A DNA stretch of 57,575 bases from Myxococcota bacterium (GTDB lineage Bacteria; Myxococcota_A; UBA9160; UBA4427): positions 1 through 57,575 of the forward strand of contig JASMLK010000145.1 of assembly GCA_030748735.1 (NCBI GenBank), read 5' to 3'. The notes beneath the pieces were generated by a model. That model saw only the letters and a list, made by a program, of their open reading frames with translations. It was not told the origin of the DNA and did not search any database. Of the stretch, positions 43,632 to 52,615 are shown in pieces (the stretch's first letter is position 1; each line of letters opens with the position of its first letter). The position numbers were made by a program, and so were the translations under genes.

Positions 43632-44699
43632 TCAGTGCTTCTCGTATCGGCTGCGGTTCGGGTACGCAGTCAAAAAGTAGGCGCGAATCGCGAAGTCGAG
43701 CAGTAGAGAATTCGGAAGTCTGCCCGCGTCGTTGGCTGAGAAATACTTCACACCTCGGGTGCTCCGTGAGATGTGGTGTTTGACCAGTTTCTTGAGCACC
43801 GAGATCAGGGCGGAGTGTCGATTGCCGAGTTTGATGTAGTTTGATCCCGGTCCCGTCGATTCGACCGCCGTGTTCGATGCCAATCCCACATACTGAAACA
43901 GACCCGACGTGAGCTTGATGTCCCTGGGATCTCGGAAGCGATGGGACGAGCACTCGTGGGTCTCGCTCTGAAATCGCTTCGAAAGCGCCTTGAGTTCACT
44001 TCGATTCAGAGCATAAGGCACGTGGTCGATGCGATGAACGATGCGGTCGTAGCCGTTGGCTTCCAACAATGCGCTGGTGTTTCGCATCGCGACATGTACA
44101 GGTCGATCGTAGGCGTGATGCCCCTGGTCCCACACGACCTCACGCGAATCGAGGTGGACTATGGCGCGCCCCTGCTCATCGAAGTAGTCGGTGGGGGCTG
44201 TGGCACCACAGAGCAGTACATCGTCGTTCAGATAGAGGAAGCGTTCGGAGAGCCCCTCGATGCGGTGGAGGTGGCATTCGATCGCGCGCGAGTTGAAGGT
44301 CGGCAGGTGCTCGGGCCAGAGGAATATGTCGCGGTGGTCGATGACCTTGACGCGCCTCTCGTCGAGCCAGTGAGGCACCTGTTGGTCGGTTACGAGGTAG
44401 ACGTTTCGCACGAAGGGTGCGTACCGTTCTAGAGAGCGGAGCGAGTAGCGCAATTCGTCGCGATTCTTGAATCGCGAGGCCGATGTACTGCTGGCGTGGA
44501 GTTCGTCGGCGTCCGCACCGAGTGACGCGAGAACGTCGCGCTTGCGGGCCGCCCACGCGGGGTCCGCGTCATCGACCCATGTGTAGACAGCGTCGATAGG
44601 TTCGTTCACGAGCCTGTTGTACTGTTCGAGTGCGAGCTTCGCAACTTCGCTCAACGTGTCAGGGCTCCATGGCGGATACCGGACGAGTTTGAGGTACAC
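43632..44699 (-). CDS. Stealth-family sugar-phosphotransferase
   Basis: A 355-residue protein of the Stealth family, hexose-1-phosphate transferases that build phosphodiester-linked capsular or surface polysaccharides (also related to animal GlcNAc-phosphotransferase). Conserved region 1 is IDAVYTWVDDADPAW (about 35-49). Region 2 contains SRFKNRDELRYSLRSLERYA, NVYLVTDQQVPHWL, FNSRAIECHLHRI and FLYLNDDVLL (about 80-165). A region 3-like segment with KLGNRHSALISVLKKL follows. The GTG at 44699 is the first good start, but similar sequence continues upstream in frame, so the start is uncertain. It probably belongs to a surface-polysaccharide locus shared with the neighbouring ABC exporter. Confidence 0.85.
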   Translation of the reverse strand: MYLKLVRYPPWSPDTLSEVAKLALEQYNRLVNEPIDAVYTWVDDADPAWAARKRDVLASLGADADELHASSTSASRFKNRDELRYSLRSLERYAPFVRNVYLVTDQQVPHWLDERRVKVIDHRDIFLWPEHLPTFNSRAIECHLHRIEGLSERFLYLNDDVLLCGATAPTDYFDEQGRAIVHLDSREVVWDQGHHAYDRPVHVAMRNTSALLEANGYDRIVHRIDHVPYALNRSELKALSKRFQSETHECSSHRFRDPRDIKLTSGLFQYVGLASNTAVESTGPGSNYIKLGNRHSALISVLKKLVKHHISRSTRGVKYFSANDAGRLPNSLLLDFAIRAYFLTAYPNRSRYEKH

Positions 44700-44718
44700 A
44701 TCCTCTGCCGCCTCGGAC

Positions 44719-44838
44719 CTACGTCCCGATTTCGGGGACGGGGATCTCCGGTTCGTAAGCGGTCTCGAGTCTGTCGCCGATCCGCGTCCTGGCCGAGTCG
44801 ACGCCGGGGACGGTGTGCTTCCGGCTGGCTTCGCTCAT
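44719..44838 (-). CDS. candidate 39-residue small ORF
   Basis: An ATG-initiated frame encodes 39 residues beginning MSEASRKHTVPG and ending YEPEIPVPEIGT, finishing 20 bases before the Stealth gene start. Its third codon positions are G/C-rich in the way of real genes here, and the acidic, Pro-rich C-terminus looks like a peptide rather than random sequence. No ribosome site is visible, and I know no family. It might be a leader peptide, a small secreted factor or chance. The rest of the 222-base gap shows nothing else. Confidence 0.3.
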   Translation of the reverse strand: MSEASRKHTVPGVDSARTRIGDRLETAYEPEIPVPEIGT

Positions 44839-44921
44839 CTTGGAGAATCTTCGAGGTCGTTCGGCTGTTCGGCGGGGTGCTCTGCACGCTTCGAAAGGCG
44901 ATCGAGCGCGGAACCGGGCGG

Positions 44922-45413
44922 CTACTCCCGGGTTTCGAACCTTGCGAGGGTCCCCGTGCGGTCGAGTGCCACGTAGGCGCCCAGGCAGACGACGTTTGCG
45001 AGGTTGAGGCTGCGAACGCTGTCGAGGGTGGGGACGCGTACGCGTTGGCTTGCGTGCGTTTCGAGTAGCGTGCCGGGCAGGCCCTTGGATTCGCTTCCGA
45101 AGACGAGGATGTCGTCAGCCTCGAACGCGACCTCGAAGAGCGATGAACCCCCGCGCGCGGTGAAGAGGCGCAGGCGCGATGCGAAGGGTCGCGGGCTCGC
45201 GGGCTCGAGTGCGGTCACGAGTGCGTTCCAGTCGCCGTGGACGTGCATCTCGACGTCGGGCCAGTAGTCGAGGCCCGCCCGCTTCAGGTACTTGCTGTCG
45301 AGGCTGAAGCCGATCGGTTCGACGAGGTGAAGCGCCACGTCGATCGCGGCAGCGAGCCGGGCCGAGGTCCCCGTGTTCTGCGGGATCTCGGGATGAACGA
45401 TGACGAGATCCAA
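44922..45413 (-). CDS. trmL: tRNA (cytidine(34)-2'-O)-methyltransferase
   Basis: A 163-residue SPOUT enzyme that methylates the wobble ribose of tRNA-Leu. It begins MDLVIVHPEIPQNTGTSARL, with the first SPOUT motif at the very N-terminus as in TrmL, has KRAGLDYWPDVEMHVH with the TrmL-type L-D-Y-W motif (about 45-50), FGSESKGLPGTLLE (about 106-119) and VRSLNLANVVCLGAYVALDR. Length matches TrmL exactly. The start is a TTG at 45413 with no good ribosome site; it lies 9 bases after the pheT stop, so it is probably translated from the pheST transcript. Confidence 0.93.
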   Translation of the reverse strand: MDLVIVHPEIPQNTGTSARLAAAIDVALHLVEPIGFSLDSKYLKRAGLDYWPDVEMHVHGDWNALVTALEPASPRPFASRLRLFTARGGSSLFEVAFEADDILVFGSESKGLPGTLLETHASQRVRVPTLDSVRSLNLANVVCLGAYVALDRTGTLARFETRE

Positions 45414-45422
45414 GGCGCGCGG

Positions 45423-47846
45423 CTACTTGCGCAGCCGGCCGTCGATCGCGTCGAGGCCCTGTTCGAAGCGCTTCAGGAACCTGGCCTGGTCCTTGTCGCT
45501 GAGCGTCTTGGTTTCGGACTGCAGGTGCACGTGGTAGGCGAGGCTCTTGCGACCCGCGTCGACGTTGTCGCCGGTGTAGACGTCGAACAGTTCGCTGCGC
45601 ACCACCTGACCCTTACCCGCCTTCTCGATCACGGCGACGAGTTCCGCCGCGTGCGTCTGCAGCGGCAAGTCGACCGCGACATCGACCTTCACGGCCGGGA
45701 AGCGGGGGATCGCGCGGTAGTTCGAGCCGCGCGGCTTCGCTTCGAGCAGGTGGTCGATCGAAACCTCGGCGACCGCCACGTCACTGGCAAGATCTCCCGA
45801 AAGGCCGAGCTCGCGTGCCATCCCGGGTTCGAGGTTGGCGAGCACGATGGTGGAACCCGCTGCGCCTTCGAGTGATGCTTCGAGGGCACGCGCGGGGTGC
45901 GCCCAGGCCGGGGTGGTCTCGGCGGGTGCGAAGGTCGCGGGCTCGAGTCCGAGCCGATCGATCAGGTCGACGATGACGCCCTGCAGCTTCGCAAAGGCGT
46001 GGTCATCGAAGGCCGACTTCTTGCCGGGCGGCGGCGCAGCGATGGCCAGCGCCACGCGATGGACTTCCCTGGGCTCTCCGCGCTCGTTCGCGTGTTCGGG
46101 GTGGTAGCCCTTTCCGATCTCGAACAGCCGCACCTCGTCACGCTGGCGACGGTTGTTCTCGAGGATCACGAGCAGCGAGGGCAGGATGCTGCGCCGCATG
46201 CGCGCTTCGGCCTGGTCGATGGGGTTCACGATCCGCACGTGGGGCAGCTCGTCTTCGCCGAGTCGCGCCACCATGCTGTCGGGCACGAAGGAGTAACTCA
46301 TCACTTCGTGAAGCCGCCCGCCACCCGAGAGGCGGTCCTGGATGGCGCGGACCATCAGCCGTCGTTCGTCGCGGATGGGCGGAGTGATTTCGGCGACCAA
46401 CGGGCGCTCGGGAATGTTGCCGTAGCGATAGATACGCCCGATCTCTTCGATGAGGTCTTGCTCGATCGTGATGTCCTTGGTTGCGCGCCCGGAAGGCACG
46501 GCGACGTTGAAGCCGTCTCCCTCGCGCGTGACGCCGAAACCCAGGCGCACCAGGATGTCCTCGAACTCGTCGTTGGGGATGTCCTTGCCGAGCGCGGTTC
46601 GCACGCGGTCGGGACGCAAGCGGATCGTGAGGGCCGGGTCCGACCAATCGCCTGCGTCGGCCAGCGGCGCAGGGAACTGCACGTCGGGCTGCAATTCCTG
46701 CAACAGCCGCGCGAAGTGTCTGGCCGCCTTCTCGGGCAGATTCGGGTCGAGGGTCTTCTCGAAGCGCGAAGACGAGTCGGTGCGCAGCCCGAGCCTCGAA
46801 GACGTGCGACGGATGACGGTCGGCTGGAAGGTTGCGACTTCGAGCAGCAGCCGGCTCGTGTCGTCGCCGACCTTCGAGGCTTCGCCGCCCATGATGCCAG
46901 CCAGTGCCACCGGCTCGTCGCCCGAGCAGATCAGCAGATCACTCGGTTCGAGCTCGCGTTCTTCGCCGTCGAGGGTGGTGATGGTCTCGCCGGCTCGCGC
47001 GTCGCGCACCACGATGCCGCCTTCCGCGAGTTGGCTGGCGTCGAAGGTGTGGTTGGGTTGCCCGAGGTCGAGCATCACGAAGTTCGAAAGGTCGACGATC
47101 TGGTCGATGGGCCGTTGGTCCACCGCGAGTAGCAGGTACTTGAGCCAATCGGGGGAGGGCAACGGGCGCGCGTTGTCGATCGCGAGGCCGAGGTACCGAC
47201 TGCACGCTTCGGACTCGACGCTGAGCCCGCAGGGCTCGCCATTGCCCAGCGCAGGCCACGAAAGATCGAGGGGCTTGAGTTCACGGCGATAGATCGCCGC
47301 AACTTCGTTCGCAATCCCCCGATGTCCCCAGAGATCGGGCCGGTGGGTGAGCGACTTGTTGTCGATCTCGATCACCCAATCCTGCAACCCGAGCGCTTCC
47401 GCGACCGGTTTGCCGACAGGAGCCTCATCGGGCAGCACCCAGATACCGTCGTGTTCGTCACCCAGCTCGAGTTCGCGTACCGAGCAGATCATCCCGAACG
47501 ACGCGACGCCGCGGATCTTCGACTTCTTGATCTTGAAGTCACCGGGTAGCACCGTGCCGACGGTCGCAGCGGCGACCTTCTGGCCGGCGGCCACGTTCGG
47601 TGCGCCGCACACGATCGAGAGCAACTCGCCACTGCCGACATCGACCTTGCAGGCCGATAGCTTGTCGGCGTCGGGGTGGGCTTCGCGCTCGACGACATGT
47701 CCCACGACCACGCGCGACAGATGCGGCGCGAAGGGCTCGATGCCCTCGACCTCGGCGGTCGAAAGGGTGAGGTCGTTCGCCAGGGTTTCGGGGTCGATGC
47801 CCGAAAGATCGACGTGGCGTTCGAGCCAACGCATCGAAATCAACAT
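45423..47846 (-). CDS. pheT: phenylalanyl-tRNA synthetase beta subunit
   Basis: An 807-residue beta chain of the alpha2-beta2 PheRS. It opens MLISMRWLERHVDLSG, followed by the EMAP/tRNA-binding OB domain (VVVGHVVEREAHPDADKLSA and SIVCGAPNVAAGQKV, about 40-85). The B3/B4 editing domain, B5 and the catalytic-like core follow in order. The C-terminal anticodon-binding domain holds IPRFPAVKVDVAVDLPL. Its ATG shares one base with the pheS stop (TGATG), the usual pheS-pheT coupling. It is followed after 9 bases by trmL. Nothing looks damaged. Confidence 0.97.
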   Translation of the reverse strand: MLISMRWLERHVDLSGIDPETLANDLTLSTAEVEGIEPFAPHLSRVVVGHVVEREAHPDADKLSACKVDVGSGELLSIVCGAPNVAAGQKVAAATVGTVLPGDFKIKKSKIRGVASFGMICSVRELELGDEHDGIWVLPDEAPVGKPVAEALGLQDWVIEIDNKSLTHRPDLWGHRGIANEVAAIYRRELKPLDLSWPALGNGEPCGLSVESEACSRYLGLAIDNARPLPSPDWLKYLLLAVDQRPIDQIVDLSNFVMLDLGQPNHTFDASQLAEGGIVVRDARAGETITTLDGEERELEPSDLLICSGDEPVALAGIMGGEASKVGDDTSRLLLEVATFQPTVIRRTSSRLGLRTDSSSRFEKTLDPNLPEKAARHFARLLQELQPDVQFPAPLADAGDWSDPALTIRLRPDRVRTALGKDIPNDEFEDILVRLGFGVTREGDGFNVAVPSGRATKDITIEQDLIEEIGRIYRYGNIPERPLVAEITPPIRDERRLMVRAIQDRLSGGGRLHEVMSYSFVPDSMVARLGEDELPHVRIVNPIDQAEARMRRSILPSLLVILENNRRQRDEVRLFEIGKGYHPEHANERGEPREVHRVALAIAAPPPGKKSAFDDHAFAKLQGVIVDLIDRLGLEPATFAPAETTPAWAHPARALEASLEGAAGSTIVLANLEPGMARELGLSGDLASDVAVAEVSIDHLLEAKPRGSNYRAIPRFPAVKVDVAVDLPLQTHAAELVAVIEKAGKGQVVRSELFDVYTGDNVDAGRKSLAYHVHLQSETKTLSDKDQARFLKRFEQGLDAIDGRLRK

Positions 47847-48865
47847 CAGAACTGCTCCAGGAAACGCAGGTCGCCGCCCAACAGATGACGAACATCGTCG
47901 ATGTTGTATCGGAGCATGACGAGGCGGGAGAGGCCGAGACCGAACGCGAATCCGCTCCATTCTTCGGGGTCGATCCCGCTCATGCGCAGGACGTTCGGGT
48001 GAACCAGGCCGCAGGGCAGCAGCTCGATCCAGGTCGTGCGCCCGCACACGCTGCATCCATCACTGCAGAAGGGGCAGCGCGCGTCGAGTTCGAAGCCGGG
48101 TTCGACGAACGGAAAGTGTCCGGGGCGCAGACGCACTTCGACCTCGCGGTTGAAGATGCCCCGCAACAGCGTTTTCATCGCACCGATCAGGTGTCCGACC
48201 GAAATGTCCTTGCCGACCACCATGCCCTCCATCTGGTGGAAGGTGTGCTCGTGGCTCGCGTCGGTGGTCTCGTGACGAAAGACGCGCCCGGGGGCGATCA
48301 CCCGGAAGGGCGGTTCGAGCCGTTCCATGGCGCGCACCTGCACGGGCGAGGTGTGCGGTCGCAGCGACATGTCTCCCGCGTCGTCGCAGTAGAAGGTGTC
48401 CTGCGAGTCGCGCGCCGGATGATCGCGCGGGATGTTGAGCGCCTCGAAGTTGTAGTAGTCGCGCTCGACCTCCGGCCCGTCGAGCACCGTGTAACCCATG
48501 GAGAGGAAAAGGTCTTCGAGTTCGCGAGTGACCTGGGTGATGGGGTGCAGGGAGCCGGTGTCGAGGGAGGCCGGGGGCAGGGTCGGGTCGAAGTCGCCGG
48601 CCCCGCGCTCGGTATCGAGACTCGACGCCTCGAGTTCGGCGCTGCGCGCATCGAGGGCGCGCTGGATCGCCTGCTTGAGCAGATTGGCGTTCTTGCCGAC
48701 CACGGGCCGCTCTTCGGGCGCGAGCGTGGGGATCGACGCGAGCAGCTGCGCGACCTCGCCCTTTTTGCCGAGATAGGCGCGCTCGATGTCCTTCAAGGCA
48801 GCAGGCGCATCGGCGGCGAGAATCTCCGCTTCGGCGCGCGCTTGAATCTGGTCGTGCTCTGCCAT
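47846..48865 (-). CDS. pheS: phenylalanyl-tRNA synthetase alpha subunit
   Basis: The 339-residue catalytic chain of PheRS, which charges tRNA-Phe. An N-terminal coiled coil (about 1-80) precedes the class II core with motif 2, FRVIAPGRVFRHETTDASHE, then HTFHQMEGMVVGKD, and motif 3, SGFAFGLGLSRLVMLRYN. Before motif 3 it carries CPFCSDGCSVCGRTTWIELL, a four-cysteine zinc-knuckle-like insert found in some bacterial lineages but absent from E. coli PheS. I use the ATG at 48865, which has GATGAGG 6 bases upstream, rather than one four codons earlier. The 278 bases to the divergent glnS gene contain the promoters of both. Confidence 0.97.
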   Translation of the reverse strand: MAEHDQIQARAEAEILAADAPAALKDIERAYLGKKGEVAQLLASIPTLAPEERPVVGKNANLLKQAIQRALDARSAELEASSLDTERGAGDFDPTLPPASLDTGSLHPITQVTRELEDLFLSMGYTVLDGPEVERDYYNFEALNIPRDHPARDSQDTFYCDDAGDMSLRPHTSPVQVRAMERLEPPFRVIAPGRVFRHETTDASHEHTFHQMEGMVVGKDISVGHLIGAMKTLLRGIFNREVEVRLRPGHFPFVEPGFELDARCPFCSDGCSVCGRTTWIELLPCGLVHPNVLRMSGIDPEEWSGFAFGLGLSRLVMLRYNIDDVRHLLGGDLRFLEQF

Positions 48866-48974
48866 CGACGGCCTCATCCCTCGAAAATCGGGCGGGGAGC
48901 TTAATGCACGCGCGTGTGCGAGGCCGCTGCGGGCGGTCCAGCTGCATGCGCTGCGATGTATTGGGGGGGGCGGA

Positions 48975-49003
48975 TTGACCTAAGTGGTTGATCTGGTTAG
49001 CGT
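48975..49003 (+). promoter_or_regulatory. candidate sigma70-type promoter for glnS
   Basis: A -35 box ttgacc (48975-48980, five of six consensus bases) is separated by exactly 17 bases from tagcgt (48998-49003), a weak -10 (three of six). A small gcgcc/ggcgc hairpin (49007-49020) lies at the expected transcript start. The spacing is ideal but the -10 is poor, so it is only a candidate. Confidence 0.35.
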
Positions 49004-49143
49004 AACGCGCCGTTCGGCGCACGCGTTCCGCGGCAGAAAGCGCCGGACCGAGGTGCCGGGTGAGAGAGACCTGGTGAAGGACCTGGTCGAAAGGGGGGTG
49101 AGATGACGAGCGTTGCGACGTTCATCACGGGAGTGGATCGAAC

Positions 49144-50844
<1,701 letters not shown>

Positions 50845-50867
50845 GGCGCGAGGTCATCCCCACGGCT

Positions 50868-51268
50868 TCAGCCGGGAATCGCGAGCCCCCGGGCGACCGC
50901 GGGGCGATCGTTGGTTCGGTCGAGCCATGCTTCGACGCGGGGCGTCCCAGGTTGGGGCCGATGCCGCCGGTCTGGAAGAAGGCGTACTGGATGGCTTCCA
51001 TTCGTTGCTTGGGGTCCTGCGGCAGGATGCGCCCTTCGGGATCGTGGTTCTCTCCGAGGTAAAGAAGGATGGCCCCCGATTCCCAGATCACCTGACCGTC
51101 GTCCTCGAGCACGGGAATCTTGTGATTGGGATTCATCGCAAGGAAGGACGCTTCGAGTTGTTCTTCCTCGTCGAGGTGGACCCACTCGACGTCGTAGCCC
51201 TTGCCGAGCTCTTCGAGAGCGATCGAGATCTTGCGTCCGTTCGGGGTCTGGGCAGTGTAGAGGCGCAT
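50868..51268 (-). pseudogene. glutathione S-transferase with internal deletion and frameshift
   Basis: From the ATG at 51268 (GGAGAACCG ribosome site) the frame encodes an intact thioredoxin-like GST N-terminal domain: RLYTAQTPNGRKISIALEEL, FLAMNPNHKIPVLEDDGQVI and WESGAILLYLGENH. The first helix of the C-terminal domain (FFQTGGIGPNLGR) follows. At about 50945 homology jumps to another frame, which encodes RVEAWLDRTNDRPAVARGLA and IPG then stops at 50868, the normal C-terminus of this GST class. About 90 residues of the helical domain are missing. Both deletion and frameshift make a working enzyme impossible. The original reading frame now runs antisense into glnS. Confidence 0.8.
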
Positions 51269-51300
51269 CGGTTCTCCTTCGGGCATGATAGCGTCCGCTG

Positions 51301-52590
51301 ATGGGCGGACAGAACGCTACATGCGCGACTCTCGTGATGCTGCTCGGCTTCATGCTCGGCTGCGAACGGGCTGATGTTCCGGTCGGAGCTGAGCAGCAGG
51401 ACGACGGCAGCGAGGTCGTCTTCGCAACCGTCGACGGAAAGCCAATCCCCGCATCCACAGTCGATGCACCCCTTCGCCTTCATCTGCATGATCTCGACCT
51501 GGCGAAGTTTCGTGCCCGCGAAGAACGGCTTCACCTGCTGATCGAGAATCGCCTGGGTTCGAACGTTCGCCCGGCCTCCGCGACATGGAACGAGCGCGTC
51601 GAAATCAACCTGACCGCTCCACCTCCGCCTCGACTCGAAATCCCAGACGGCCGTGGGCCAGCGCGCGGCCCCGCTTCGGCCCCTGTTGCGATCGTCGAGT
51701 TTTTCGACTTCGAATCCTCTCACTCCCGCTCGATCCAACCCGCCCTGGTTCGCATCCTCGAGCGGTACCCGGAACGCGTTCGACTCCTGGTTCGCGATCT
51801 GCCACTCCCATACCACCGCTACGCTCGGCAAGCTGCTGTCGCGGCCCACTGTGCCGGCGAGCAGCGCGCGTATTGGAGCTACCGCGACATGCTCCTGTTG
51901 GAACTGGGAAGGCTCGCTCCCTCGGACCTGGCCCTCCATGCGTCCCGCTTGGGACTCGACACGGAGGCGCTCGAATCCTGTATCGACTCGGGGCGCCATT
52001 CCGGTCGGATCGACGAAGACATCGACCTGGCCTCGAGGCTCGGTGTTCGGCGTGCGGCGACCCTCTTCGTGAACGGCCTCTACCTGAGTGGGGTTCCGTC
52101 TCACGAAGAGATCGAACGAGTCGTTCGCGAAGAACTCGTTCGGCTCGGGCACGATCCGGACGCCCGAGGCGCAGCCGATCAGGGTTCGTCCGATGCGATC
52201 TCGGCGGAGCGTGAGGCGACGCGGGCTGCGCGCCGAGCAGCGTTGCCCGAGATCCCGCCCGGGAAGATCGCCGAACCCGAGGCGATCATCCGGTTGACCA
52301 GAGCCGAAGTCGACCACGCACTCCGGGACCGAAACGACCTCGATCGCAAGCTCGAGGCGAGTCGCGCGGAGTTTTCAGGTCAGCGCCTGCTGACGATTGG
52401 CGAAGTATCGGACCACGACTTCCACGCGCGCCTGGGGCTCGAAGAAGGCGACGTGCTGATGATCGTGAACGGCGAATTCGTCACGCTCGAGCACAATTGG
52501 ATCTGGGATGCCTTCGAGACAGAGGGCAAGGTCACCCTGTTGTTCATGCGACGTGGACTGCCGCAAGTCTACGAGTATCAGATTCGATGA
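51301..52590 (+). CDS. lipoprotein with cysteine-less DsbA-like domain and C-terminal PDZ-like domain
   Basis: A 429-residue lipoprotein: hydrophobic core with lipobox Cys21 (LLGFMLGC). The middle (about 125-290) is a thioredoxin/DsbA fold: VAIVEFFDFESSHSRSIQPA, LLVRDLPLPYHRYARQAAVA and RRAATLFVNGLYLSG with the cis-Pro region. At the position of the CPYC active site it has S139-S-H-S142, so both redox cysteines are gone and it cannot be an oxidoreductase. The C-terminal part (about 350-429) is a PDZ-like domain with ARLGLEEGDVLMIVNGEF, as in GspC-like and processing-protease PDZs. A role as a binding or chaperone protein is more likely than thiol chemistry. Convergent with the SGNH gene; unlinked to the GST relic. 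Confidence 0.75.
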   Translation: MGGQNATCATLVMLLGFMLGCERADVPVGAEQQDDGSEVVFATVDGKPIPASTVDAPLRLHLHDLDLAKFRAREERLHLLIENRLGSNVRPASATWNERVEINLTAPPPPRLEIPDGRGPARGPASAPVAIVEFFDFESSHSRSIQPALVRILERYPERVRLLVRDLPLPYHRYARQAAVAAHCAGEQRAYWSYRDMLLLELGRLAPSDLALHASRLGLDTEALESCIDSGRHSGRIDEDIDLASRLGVRRAATLFVNGLYLSGVPSHEEIERVVREELVRLGHDPDARGAADQGSSDAISAEREATRAARRAALPEIPPGKIAEPEAIIRLTRAEVDHALRDRNDLDRKLEASRAEFSGQRLLTIGEVSDHDFHARLGLEEGDVLMIVNGEFVTLEHNWIWDAFETEGKVTLLFMRRGLPQVYEYQIR

Positions 52591-52615
52591 GTCATGCGGG
52601 CGGGGTGGGAGCGGA

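Noticed and set aside
45897..47132. 411-codon plus-strand open frame
   Set aside because: Antisense shadow of pheT.
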